Of a stretch of DNA of 64,000 bases, positions 8,692 through 16,270 are shown piece after piece. Both the position numbers and the translations under genes were made by a program. The stretch is taken from the NCBI GenBank assembly GCA_046331175.1, contig JAXLRI010000003.1:662048-726047 (forward strand), read 5' to 3'. This stretch comes from JAWKIW01 sp046331175. Its GTDB lineage: Bacteria > Actinomycetota > Acidimicrobiia > Acidimicrobiales > Acidimicrobilacustridaceae. A model generated the notes under the pieces. The model had not been told where the DNA came from and made no database searches. It saw only the letters and a list, made by a program, of their open reading frames with translations. Every line of letters starts with the position of its first letter. Position 1 is the first letter of the stretch.

Positions 8692-9896
8692 ACCGCCCGG
8701 TCGGCGCGACCGGCTCGCGCTCGACGCGCGGGCACAACCTCGGCGTGGTGTTGCAGGCCCTGCACCGGCGGCCCTCCTCGCGCGCCGAGCTGGCGGTGCG
8801 CACGGGGCTGACCAAGGCCACCGTGTCGGCGCTGGTGGCCGAGCTGCTCACCGCCGGGCTCGTCGACGAGAGCCCCGACCCCGTCCCCACCCGCACCGGC
8901 CGGCCGCCGGTCCTCGTGCAGCTGTCGGGTCGTCGGGTCGCCGCCCTGGGGCTGGAGCTGGCACCCGACGGCTGCCGGGCGATCGTCGTGGACCTGGCCG
9001 GCGCCGTGCGCCACGACGCGACGGCCACGGGGCCCCCGTCCGCGGACCCCGTGGCCGCGGCCCGCTCGTTGGCCAGCCTCGCCCGAGGGGCGCAGCGGGC
9101 GGCGACCGCTGCGGGGCTGCTGGTGGCCGGGACGGTGGTGGCCGTGCCCGGTCTCGTGGACGAGGGGGGTCGGGCGGTGCTCAGCGCACCGAACCTGGGC
9201 TGGCACGACGTCGCCCTGGCCACGCGCCTGGAGCGGTCGCTCGGCGCCGACCCGGGCTCGGTGCGGCTCGACAACGAGGCCAACCTCGCCGCCCTCGCCC
9301 ACGTGGGTCGGGTGCTGGCCCCCGAGGCCGACCTGGTCGTGGTGTCGGCGGGGGTCGGCGTCGGCGCCGGCGTGGTGCTCGGCGGCCGGCTGTTCCGTGG
9401 CGCCCACGGCTTCGGTGGGGAGCTCGGGCACCTCGTCGTCGACCCGTCCGGGCGGCGGTGCCGGTGCGGGAACCGCGGCTGCCTGGAGACCGTCGTCGGG
9501 CTCCGCCACGTCCTGCGCGCCGCCGGCGTCAGGGCGGGGACCGATCCCGAGATGGCGCTCAGGCGCGTCGTCGCCCGTCTGGCCGCCGGCGACGTCCGGG
9601 CCCGGGACGCGCTCGACCAGGTCGCCCTGGCGCTCACCGATGGGCTGGCCGCGGCCGTCGACCTGCTCGACCCCGATGCCGTCGTCCTCGCCGGGTGGCC
9701 GGTCGCGGTGGCCGACCACCTGCTCCCCCGCCTCGAGCGGGACGTGACCCGGCGGGTCCTCGGCGCTCGGGTGGCGGGCGTGCGCCTGGTGCCGTCACCG
9801 CTCGGCGATCGCGCCGCGGTGGCCGGTGCGGCGCGGGTCACCCTCGACCGCGTGCTCGAGGACCCGCTCGCCGTCGTGCGGGCCGGCGTCGGCTGA
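8688..9896 (+). CDS. ROK-family transcriptional regulator (XylR-like)
   Basis: A 402-aa ROK protein. The N-terminal winged helix (HNLGVVLQALHRRPSSRAEL, then GLTKATVSALVAELL) is the DNA-binding part; the C-terminal sugar-kinase-like domain has the ROK zinc motif CRCGNRGCLE near residues 258-267 and an EANLAALAH segment. Such proteins repress sugar operons and release DNA on sugar binding; next to xylA, xylose is the likely effector. The GTG start overlaps the xylA stop by 4 bp, so regulator and enzyme are made together. The likely operator is the 7441-7515 intergenic region. Confidence 0.93.
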   Translation: MNRPVGATGSRSTRGHNLGVVLQALHRRPSSRAELAVRTGLTKATVSALVAELLTAGLVDESPDPVPTRTGRPPVLVQLSGRRVAALGLELAPDGCRAIVVDLAGAVRHDATATGPPSADPVAAARSLASLARGAQRAATAAGLLVAGTVVAVPGLVDEGGRAVLSAPNLGWHDVALATRLERSLGADPGSVRLDNEANLAALAHVGRVLAPEADLVVVSAGVGVGAGVVLGGRLFRGAHGFGGELGHLVVDPSGRRCRCGNRGCLETVVGLRHVLRAAGVRAGTDPEMALRRVVARLAAGDVRARDALDQVALALTDGLAAAVDLLDPDAVVLAGWPVAVADHLLPRLERDVTRRVLGARVAGVRLVPSPLGDRAAVAGAARVTLDRVLEDPLAVVRAGVG

Positions 9897-9907
9897 GGCC
9901 GACCGGG

Positions 9908-10267
9908 TCAGGGGCCGAGGTCGATGGCGACCGGGAGCGCGGTCTCGCGCCAGGAGGTCAGATCGCCGCCGGTGCGGGGCTGGTACTTGGCGAAGACCAG
10001 GCGGCGGGCGGCGGCGTCCTCGGCGTCGCCGGGCCCGATCACCCGGCCGTGGGCGGGCTGCGGCTCGGCCTCGCGCCGGCCCACCCGCACGGTGCAGGCG
10101 GCGTCGGCCTCGAGGTTGCGCACCCAGTCCGACGAGCGACCCGCCCCGGCGAGCAGGTAGAGGGTGCACGGGCGCTCGTCGTCGGCGGCGAACCAGATCT
10201 CGATCTCGTGGGGGCGCCCGCTGCGCCGCCCCGTCGTCGTCAGGTAGCAGAAGTCGTCGTCGGCCAC
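9908..10267 (-). CDS. Deazaflavin (F420)-type nitroreductase-family protein
   Basis: A 119-aa protein of the split-barrel family related to mycobacterial Ddn. It starts at GTG and reads DDDFCYLTTTGRRSGRPHEI then EIWFAADDERPCTLYLLAG, the typical first beta strands; DWVRNLEADAACTVRVG and RRLVFAKYQPRTGG are further family features. These proteins bind F420 or flavin and reduce varied substrates; cofactor and substrate are unproven here. The start is fixed by a TAGCGT box 6 nt upstream. It ends 11 bp from the convergent ROK gene. Confidence 0.82.
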   Translation of the reverse strand: MADDDFCYLTTTGRRSGRPHEIEIWFAADDERPCTLYLLAGAGRSSDWVRNLEADAACTVRVGRREAEPQPAHGRVIGPGDAEDAAARRLVFAKYQPRTGGDLTSWRETALPVAIDLGP

Positions 10268-10273
10268 AGCCGA

Positions 10274-10279
10274 ACGCTA
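10274..10279 (-). promoter_or_regulatory. Leaderless-type -10 (TAGCGT, minus strand)
   Basis: TAGCGT on the minus strand ends 6 nt before the GTG at 10267; no Shine-Dalgarno site is present. Confidence 0.55.
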
Positions 10280-10300
10280 CCGAGGCCGACCGACCGTCCG

Positions 10301-10345
10301 GCTGCTCGGTCGGAGGCTGCTCGGTCGGAGGCTGCTCGGCCGACC
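10301..10345. repeat. Three tandem 15-bp units
   Basis: Two identical units (GCTGCTCGGTCGGAG at 10301 and 10316) and a third diverged copy (10331-10345), followed by a short duplicated GGCCGATCCGCC motif. They lie in the 206-bp gap between divergent genes and have no obvious coding role. Probably slippage products. Confidence 0.8.
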
Positions 10346-10473
10346 GGCCGATCCGCCGGCCGATCCGCCGACGCCGGTCCCGCCGAACCCCGTCCCGCCA
10401 TCGCTGCGTGCCTCGTCTGGCATGCTCGGGACCTGGTCGAGCCCCATCCGACCCGGACCGCCGAGGAGCCCCC

Positions 10474-10773
10474 GTGATCGTCGTCAAGGCCACCGCCCGC
10501 ATCAAGCCCGGCAAGCGCGACGAGGCCGTCGCCGCCGCGCTGACGATGGCCGCGGCCACCGAGGCCGAACCCGGCAACATCTCCTACACGTTCTCCCAGG
10601 ACCTGGCCGACCCCGACGTCTTCCACCTCTTCGAGGAGTGGGAGGACGAGGCATCCCTGCTGGAGCACTTCGGGCTGCCGCACATGGCCGAGTTCGTGGT
10701 GGCCCTCGGCGACGTCCTCGACGGCGACATGCCCACCACCAAGTACGTCGTCGCCTCCCACGGCCCGCTGTGA
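10474..10773 (+). CDS. Antibiotic-biosynthesis-monooxygenase (ABM) domain protein
   Basis: A 99-aa single-domain ABM/dimeric alpha-beta barrel protein. It opens IVVKATARIKPGKRDEAVAA, then NISYTFSQDLADPDVFHLFE, EEWEDEASLLEHFGLPHMAEF and the closing strand TKYVVASHGPL, in family order. Members are cofactor-free monooxygenases, dehalogenase-like enzymes or heme-binding proteins; the function of this one is open. GTG start with GAGGAG 6-11 nt upstream. matB follows 4 nt after its stop, so cotranscription is likely although no biochemical link is known. Confidence 0.88.
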   Translation: MIVVKATARIKPGKRDEAVAAALTMAAATEAEPGNISYTFSQDLADPDVFHLFEEWEDEASLLEHFGLPHMAEFVVALGDVLDGDMPTTKYVVASHGPL

Positions 10774-10777
10774 CCCG

Positions 10778-12298
10778 GTGGCGTCGGTGAACCACCCGCC
10801 GCTGCTCGCCGGGCTCACCACCGACGGCGTCGCCGTCCACGTCGGGGGCGAGGCGCGGGTCGGCCCGTCGCTGCGGGCCGCGGTGGCGGCGGTGGCCGCC
10901 GAGGTCGTCGACCGGCGGGCCGAGCGGGTGCTCGTGCCGACCCGCCCCGACCTCGCCACCGTGCTGGCCGTCCTCGGCGGCCTGGCCGCCGGTGCGCTGG
11001 TCGTGCCCGTCGACGGGCACGGGGGCGAGCGCGAGCTGGGCCACCAGGTGGCCGACGCCGATCCCGACCTCGTCCTGCTGCCGGCCGGGGCCGGGCTGGC
11101 CGATCCGCTGACGGGACGGGCCGTCGTCGTCGTCGATCCCGACGCCCTGCCCACCGATCCGTCGGCCGTGGCTGATCCACCGCCGGAGCCCGATCCCGAG
11201 CACCCGGCCCTGGTCATCTACACGTCGGGGACCACCGGGCCGCCCAAGGGCGCCGTGCTGTCCCGACGGGCCCTGGCCTTCGACCTCGACGCCCTCGCCG
11301 CCGTGTGGGAGCAGACCACCGGCGACACGCTCGTGCACTCGCTGCCGCTGTACCACGTCCACGGGTTGGTGCTCGGGGTGCTCGGGCCGGTCCGCCTCGG
11401 CGCCCGCCTGCGCCACACCGGGCGCTTCTCCCCCGCGGCCGTCGCCGACGCCCTCGCCCTGGGAGCCGTCGACGGCCCCACCGTGGTGTTCGGCGTCCCG
11501 ACGCTCTACGCCCGGATGGCCGACGCCCTCGACGCCGACGCCGACGACGACGTGGCCGAGCGCCTGGCCCGTGGCCTCGCCGAGGCCCGGCTCCTCGTGA
11601 GCGGCTCGGCCGGCCTGCCGGCGCCGGTCGCCGCCCGCCTGCAGGCCCGGACCGGCCAGGTGGTCGTCGAGCGCTACGGGATGACCGAGACCTGCATCGT
11701 CACCGCCGTCCCCGCCGCCGACCGGCGCATCGGGACGGTCGGTCCGCCCCTGCCCGGGACCGAGATCCGGGTGGTGGACGAGTCCGGGGTCGAGGTGCCC
11801 CGCGACGGCGCCACCATGGGCGAGCTCCGGGTCCGGACGCCGTCGGCCTTCTCCGGCTACCGCAACCGGGCCGACGCCACCGCCGCCCTGGTCGACCCCG
11901 ACCGCTGGTTCCACACCGGCGACCTCGCCACCGTCGATGCCGACGGGTGGCTGCGGATCGTGGGCCGGCGGGCCACCGACCTGATCAAGAGCGGCGGGTT
12001 CAAGATCGGGGCCGGCGAGGTGGAGGCGGCGCTGCTCGACCACCCGGCGGTGGCCGAGGCCGCCGTCAAGGGCCTGCCCGACGACGACCTCGGCGAGCGG
12101 GTGGCCGCCTGGGTCGTGCTCCGCCCTGGCACGTCGGCGACCGGTGACGAGCTGGCTGCCCATGTGGGTGACGTGCTCGTCGCCCACAAGCGACCGCGCA
12201 CCGTGTTCCTCGTCGACGCTCTGCCCCGCAACGCCATGGGCAAGGTGCGCAAGTCCGACCTGCCCGACGACCTGCCCGACGAGCTGCGACCGGCCTGA
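10778..12298 (+). CDS. matB: Malonyl-CoA/methylmalonyl-CoA synthetase (MatB-type ligase)
   Basis: Activates malonate or methylmalonate to the CoA thioester with ATP, feeding polyketide or fatty-acid synthesis. The 506-aa ANL enzyme has the ATP motif VIYTSGTTGPPKGAVLSRRA, and the MatB-diagnostic segments LPLYHVHGLVLGVLGPVRLG and TVVFGVPTLYARMA, then ERYGMTETCI, HTGDLATVDADGWLRIVGR, and the C-terminal catalytic Lys in NAMGKVRKSDL. DLIKSGGFKIGAGEVE is the hinge region. GTG 10778 is used; a second GTG at 10787 is possible. The last codons and stop are duplicated in tandem. Confidence 0.92.
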   Translation: MASVNHPPLLAGLTTDGVAVHVGGEARVGPSLRAAVAAVAAEVVDRRAERVLVPTRPDLATVLAVLGGLAAGALVVPVDGHGGERELGHQVADADPDLVLLPAGAGLADPLTGRAVVVVDPDALPTDPSAVADPPPEPDPEHPALVIYTSGTTGPPKGAVLSRRALAFDLDALAAVWEQTTGDTLVHSLPLYHVHGLVLGVLGPVRLGARLRHTGRFSPAAVADALALGAVDGPTVVFGVPTLYARMADALDADADDDVAERLARGLAEARLLVSGSAGLPAPVAARLQARTGQVVVERYGMTETCIVTAVPAADRRIGTVGPPLPGTEIRVVDESGVEVPRDGATMGELRVRTPSAFSGYRNRADATAALVDPDRWFHTGDLATVDADGWLRIVGRRATDLIKSGGFKIGAGEVEAALLDHPAVAEAAVKGLPDDDLGERVAAWVVLRPGTSATGDELAAHVGDVLVAHKRPRTVFLVDALPRNAMGKVRKSDLPDDLPDELRPA

Positions 12299-12334
12299 CG
12301 AGCTGCGACCGGCCTGACGAGCTGCGGCCGGCCC
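12281..12334 (+). repeat. 19-bp tandem repeat duplicating the matB stop region
   Basis: A 19-bp unit (GAGCTGCGACCGGCCTGAC) at 12281 is repeated exactly at 12300 and imperfectly at 12319. It contains the matB stop codon, so a duplicate of the gene's end lies just after it. A looser GCGGTCAGG motif recurs up to 12371. Confidence 0.85.
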
Positions 12335-12367
12335 GGGCGGTCAGGGCGGTCATGCCGGCCAGGGCGG

Positions 12368-13666
12368 TCAGGTCGCGAACTCGCCGATCACACCGGAGGC
12401 GTCGGGCGTGAGGTCGAGCACCGCGGCCCCACCCGAGGTGGTGCGGCCCTTGGTGGGCAGCCCCCGTGGCTCGGGGTTGAACGATCGCAGCCGCCAGGCC
12501 AGGCCGAGGGCGTCGAAGAACGTCAGGGTGTTGTCGATCTTGAGCCCCTCACCGAGCGTGGAGGACACCGAGACGACGGTGAAGGGGTTCTTGGTGTTGC
12601 CGATCTTCGACATCAGCGCCTTGAGGAAGACCTGCTGGCGCTTGACCCGGCCGAGGTCGGCAGTGGGGTCCTCGCGGTACCTGCCGTCGATCTGCTCCTC
12701 GAAGTGCCGCGACCGGACGTAGGCGAGCCCCTGCTCCCCGTCGAGGTGGTTGACCCCCGGGTTGTCGATGTAGAGGCCGGAGTTCTCGTCGCGCGTCGGG
12801 TGGTCGAAGGTGACGTCGATGCCGCCGACGGCGTCGATGAGGCGGGCGAAGCTGACGAAGTTGATCTCGAGGTAGTGCTGCACGGGGATGCCGAGGTTCT
12901 GCACGGCCCGGATCAGCTGGGCCGGACCGGACTGGTACACGGCGTTGAGGCGACCCATCTCACCGGTCTTGGGGTTCTTCACGTAGAGGTCGCGCGGGAT
13001 CGACAGGAGCATGGTGCGGTCCTTCTCGACCCGCATGACCATGATCGTGTCGGTGCGGATGCTGTCGCCGCCCGGCGCGCCCGGGCCGAGGAAGGCCGAC
13101 GCGTTGGGATCGTCGGCCTTGATGCCCTCGCGGGAGTCGGTCCCGACGATGAGGTAGTTGGTGCCGCCGGGGGTGGGCTTGGAGAGCACCGCGGCGACGT
13201 CGACGCGGGGGATGCGGCTGAACTGCCACCAGCCGAAGGCGAAGAGCCCGACCACGACGAACACGACGAAGGCGAGCGCGCCGGCGAGCAGGCGCTTGGC
13301 CAGCCGGGCGTTGGCCCCCGGCGGTCGTGGTGACCGGGCCGGCCCGGCCGGGCGGTCGGGGGGCGTCGGTGGTCTCGGCGGAGCCGGACGGGCCGGGGGT
13401 GCGGGCCGGGCCGACGGCCCGGGCGGCGCCGGCGCGGCGGAGGCCGATCCGGCGGCACGACCCCGGGCGGCGGCCGCCTCGGCCTCAGGACCGATGACGA
13501 CGTGGCGGCGCCCGCCACCCGACCGGGACGACGGGGCCGCCGGGGACGTCGACGGCGGTGGCGGTGGGGCTTGGGCCGGGGGCGGGTCGGCCGGGGCGTC
13601 GACGGGGACGAACGCACCGCGCTCGGGGTCCCATCGCACGCGCCCGGACGGGCTGGATCCGGCCAT
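12368..13666 (-). CDS. LytR-CpsA-Psr (LCP) cell-wall glycopolymer transferase
   Basis: LCP proteins attach lipid-linked glycopolymers to peptidoglycan outside the cell. The 432-aa protein has about 160 residues of Pro/Ala-rich cytoplasmic tail, one TM helix (LLAGALAFVVFVVVGLFAFG) and an LCP domain with NYLIVGTDSREG, RTDTIMVMRVEK, LLSIPRDLYV and HLDGEQGLAYVRSRH, where the Arg and Asp residues that hold polyprenyl phosphate sit. No LytR_C domain follows; the protein ends soon after the LCP fold. ATG 13666 is preceded by a CAGGCT hexamer at the leaderless spacing. Neighbouring glycosyltransferases and GH76 fit an envelope-glycan context. Confidence 0.94.
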   Translation of the reverse strand: MAGSSPSGRVRWDPERGAFVPVDAPADPPPAQAPPPPPSTSPAAPSSRSGGGRRHVVIGPEAEAAAARGRAAGSASAAPAPPGPSARPAPPARPAPPRPPTPPDRPAGPARSPRPPGANARLAKRLLAGALAFVVFVVVGLFAFGWWQFSRIPRVDVAAVLSKPTPGGTNYLIVGTDSREGIKADDPNASAFLGPGAPGGDSIRTDTIMVMRVEKDRTMLLSIPRDLYVKNPKTGEMGRLNAVYQSGPAQLIRAVQNLGIPVQHYLEINFVSFARLIDAVGGIDVTFDHPTRDENSGLYIDNPGVNHLDGEQGLAYVRSRHFEEQIDGRYREDPTADLGRVKRQQVFLKALMSKIGNTKNPFTVVSVSSTLGEGLKIDNTLTFFDALGLAWRLRSFNPEPRGLPTKGRTTSGGAAVLDLTPDASGVIGEFAT

Positions 13667-13672
13667 CGGGAG

Positions 13673-13678
13673 AGCCTG
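13673..13678 (-). promoter_or_regulatory. Possible leaderless-type -10 (CAGGCT, minus strand)
   Basis: CAGGCT ends 6 nt before ATG 13666. It departs from TANNNT at the first base but keeps the spacing seen at other leaderless genes here. Confidence 0.35.
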
Positions 13679-13744
13679 ACACACCGACCGCGCCGGGCTT
13701 ACGCACCCCGACCGGCCATCGGTCACGTGGGTGGCGAGGTCCCC

Positions 13745-13750
13745 TAGGCT
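13745..13750 (+). promoter_or_regulatory. Leaderless-type -10 (TAGGCT)
   Basis: TAGGCT ends 6 nt before the GTG at 13757. No ribosome site precedes the start, so initiation on a leaderless mRNA is the simplest reading. Confidence 0.6.
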
Positions 13751-13756
13751 CGGCCC

Positions 13757-16021
13757 GTGCAGGACGGCGTCGAGGGCGGAGCGGCTCGAGCGACTCGAGC
13801 GGTCCGGACCGAGGACGATCCTCGCCAGGCGGCCCTGCGGTGGATGGACGGCTGGGTCGACCCGGTCCTGATCCTGCTGGCGCTGTGCTCGATCCCGCTG
13901 CTGATCATCCAGACCGGCGACCCGTCGGTGGACGATCAGCGCTACGTGAGCGTCGGCAACTGGTTCGTGTGGGGCGCGTTCACCGTGAACTTCGTCGTGC
14001 GCGTCGCCCTGAGCCGCGATCGGACCCACGAGGTGCGCCGCCTGGCGTGGGACCTCGTCCTGATCGTCGGCCAGCCCCTGATCGCCATCGGGCCCCGCAA
14101 GGCCGAGGCCGGCCTCGCCCTCATCCGCCTCGTCCCGATCGTCTCGCGGGCGCTGCGGCGGGGGATCCTGTTCCGGCGCACCGGCCACCAGCTCCGGCAC
14201 CACCCCCTGCGGGTCGTGGCCCTGGTCGTGCCCTTCGTGTGGCTCCTGTCGGCCGCCATCGAGTGGCGGCTCGAGCAGGAGGGGAACATCACCACGGTGA
14301 CCGACGCGCTCTGGTGGGCCTCGGCCACGCTGACCACCGTCGGCTACGGCGACGTGGCCCCCAAGACGCTCCCCGGGCGCGGCGTCGCGGTGCTGACCAT
14401 GCTCATCGGCATCGGCATGTTCTCGATCGTGACCGCCAAGCTGGCCGAGCTGCTGCTGCTCGAACGGCTGCGCCCGCCCCGCCACGACGTCGTGGGACGC
14501 GACTTCACGCTGGTGCTCGGCTGGTCGCTGAAGGTCTTCACCATCGTCGACGAGCTGGTGACGGCCAACCGGAGCCGGCTCCACGCCGAGATCGTGATCC
14601 TCGCCGACGAGGACTCGACGACGATGTTCGACCAGATCACCAACCACGTGCCGGGGTTGGCGGGCTCGGGCACCGAGGTGGTGTGCCGGACCGGCCGCCC
14701 GAGCGACACCGCGGCCCTGGCCCGCTGCCGCCCCGACCTGGCCCGGGGGGTGGTCATCATCGACGACACCAACGAGGACGCGTCGGTCGTCCGGGCCCTC
14801 ATGGCGCTGCTGCACGGCGGCACGCGACCTCCCGCCGGCGTGCCGATCGTGTGCGAGATCGACAACCCGGCCACCGCCACGGCCCTCGAGCTCGCCTACG
14901 GAACCGACATCTCGGTGGTGAACCCCACCCAGTTCATCGCCCGGACCACCGCCCAGGCCGCACTGTCGGCCGGTGTGGCCCGCACCTATGACGAGTTCCT
15001 CGGCTTCCGCGGCTCCGAGCTGTACGTCACGCCGGTGCCGGGGGTGGCCGGCCACCGCGTGGACGAGCTCACGAACGGGTTCCCCACCAGCTGCCTCGTT
15101 GGGGTGCGGACCGCCGACGGCACCGTCGACCTGGCTCCGCCGCCCGACCTCGTCGTGGCCGACGGTGACCACCTCGTGCTCCTCGCCGAGGACGACAGCG
15201 CCATCGGCTTCACCGGGCCGGTGGACGCCGGTGCCCTGCCCACGCCGCCCGGGCCCCGCGGCCACACCGAGCCGCGTCGGGTCCTCGTGTTCGGCTGGAA
15301 CGCCCTCGCGCCCTTCGTGGTCGACCAGCTCGACGACCTGGTCCCTGCCGGCTCCACCATCACCCTGGCGGTCGACCCCGCCGACGCCGAGGCCGCCCGC
15401 ACGTGCCTCGACCATCCCCCGGCCCACTGCGAGGTGCAGGTGCGCGACGCCGTCGGCGCCGCCTACGCGGAGCTGGTCGAGGCGCTGGCCGAGGACGGCT
15501 GCGAGCACGCGGTGATCCTGTGCGACGCCCGCGACGTGTCGGTCGCCGAGGCCGACGCCCGGGCTCTGGTGCTCACCCTGCTCGTGCGCCAGGCGCTTCA
15601 CCGCCGGGGCCACGACGCCACCGTGGTCACCCAGCTGCTCGACGAGCGCGACGTCGCCCTGATCCCGCCGGAGGCCGCCGGCGACTTCATCGTCAGCGAT
15701 CGGTTGGTGGGCCTCCTGCTGGCCCAGCTCGTCGAGCAGGCCGAGGTCGACGCCGTGTTCCGCGACCTGCTGGACGTCGCCGGCGCCGAGGCGTACTGCA
15801 AGCCCGCCGGCTGGTACGTCGTGCCGGGGGCGCCGGTGCGCTTCGCCGACCTGGCGGCGGTGGCGGCCGCCCAGGGCGAGGCCGCGCTGGGCTGGCGGGT
15901 CAAGGCCGAGTCCCACGACGAGGCGCTGGCCTTCGGGATGCACCTCAACCCGCCCAAGGACGCGCTCGTCACCCTGGCGGCCGACGACCAGGTGGTGGTG
16001 CTGGCCGACCAGCCGGCCTGA
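13757..16021 (+). CDS. CASTOR/POLLUX-type ion channel with TrkA-N/RCK-like domains
   Basis: A 754-aa predicted K+-selective or cation channel. Membrane segments near residues 35-52, 68-84, 150-168 and 202-222 surround a pore loop with the K+ filter TTVGYGD (193-199). A long cytosolic part follows with at least two Rossmann-like RCK modules: FTLVLGWSLKVFTIVDEL, with NRSRLHAEIVILADED after it, and RRVLVFGWNALAPFVVDQL near residue 515. LVLGWS rather than a canonical GxGxxG is typical of the CASTOR/POLLUX group. It probably gates ion flux in response to a cytosolic ligand. The start is set by TAGGCT at leaderless spacing. Confidence 0.87.
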   Translation: MQDGVEGGAARATRAVRTEDDPRQAALRWMDGWVDPVLILLALCSIPLLIIQTGDPSVDDQRYVSVGNWFVWGAFTVNFVVRVALSRDRTHEVRRLAWDLVLIVGQPLIAIGPRKAEAGLALIRLVPIVSRALRRGILFRRTGHQLRHHPLRVVALVVPFVWLLSAAIEWRLEQEGNITTVTDALWWASATLTTVGYGDVAPKTLPGRGVAVLTMLIGIGMFSIVTAKLAELLLLERLRPPRHDVVGRDFTLVLGWSLKVFTIVDELVTANRSRLHAEIVILADEDSTTMFDQITNHVPGLAGSGTEVVCRTGRPSDTAALARCRPDLARGVVIIDDTNEDASVVRALMALLHGGTRPPAGVPIVCEIDNPATATALELAYGTDISVVNPTQFIARTTAQAALSAGVARTYDEFLGFRGSELYVTPVPGVAGHRVDELTNGFPTSCLVGVRTADGTVDLAPPPDLVVADGDHLVLLAEDDSAIGFTGPVDAGALPTPPGPRGHTEPRRVLVFGWNALAPFVVDQLDDLVPAGSTITLAVDPADAEAARTCLDHPPAHCEVQVRDAVGAAYAELVEALAEDGCEHAVILCDARDVSVAEADARALVLTLLVRQALHRRGHDATVVTQLLDERDVALIPPEAAGDFIVSDRLVGLLLAQLVEQAEVDAVFRDLLDVAGAEAYCKPAGWYVVPGAPVRFADLAAVAAAQGEAALGWRVKAESHDEALAFGMHLNPPKDALVTLAADDQVVVLADQPA

Positions 16022-16040
16022 GCCGCACGCTTGCGCAGAG

Positions 16041-16208
16041 GTGCCGGGGCCGGCCGTCCTGCCGGGCTGCCTCGGTGGTCACCGCAGAAGTGCCGGGGCC
16101 GGCCGTCCTGCCGGGCTGCCTCGGTGGTCACCGCAGAAGTGCCGGGGCCGGCCGTCCTGCCGGGCTGCCTCGGTGGTCACCGCAGAAGTGCCGGGGCCGG
16201 CCGTCCTG
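16041..16208. repeat. Perfect 49-bp tandem repeat, 3 full copies plus 21 bp
   Basis: Units begin at 16041, 16090, 16139 and 16188 (each at GTGCCGGGGC); the first three are identical and the fourth stops after 21 bp. The array fills most of the 249-bp gap between the convergent channel and GH44 genes. The 49-bp period is not a multiple of 3, which argues against coding. Each unit contains GC-rich self-complementary stretches (CCGGGGCCGG, GGCCGGCC) that could fold and act as a bidirectional transcription barrier; that is inference. Confidence 0.95.
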
Positions 16209-16270
16209 GTGGACGACCGGCCCAGGTCATGCCCCGGCCGTGGTCAACGGCGGCGGAGGGAGCGGATGAG

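Noticed and set aside
10301..10345. Operator array in the 15-bp repeats
   Set aside because: The units have no dyad symmetry and sit far from either start; slippage is simpler.
16041..16208. CRISPR array
   Set aside because: The 49-bp units are head-to-tail with no unique spacers and there are no cas genes; it is a simple tandem repeat.
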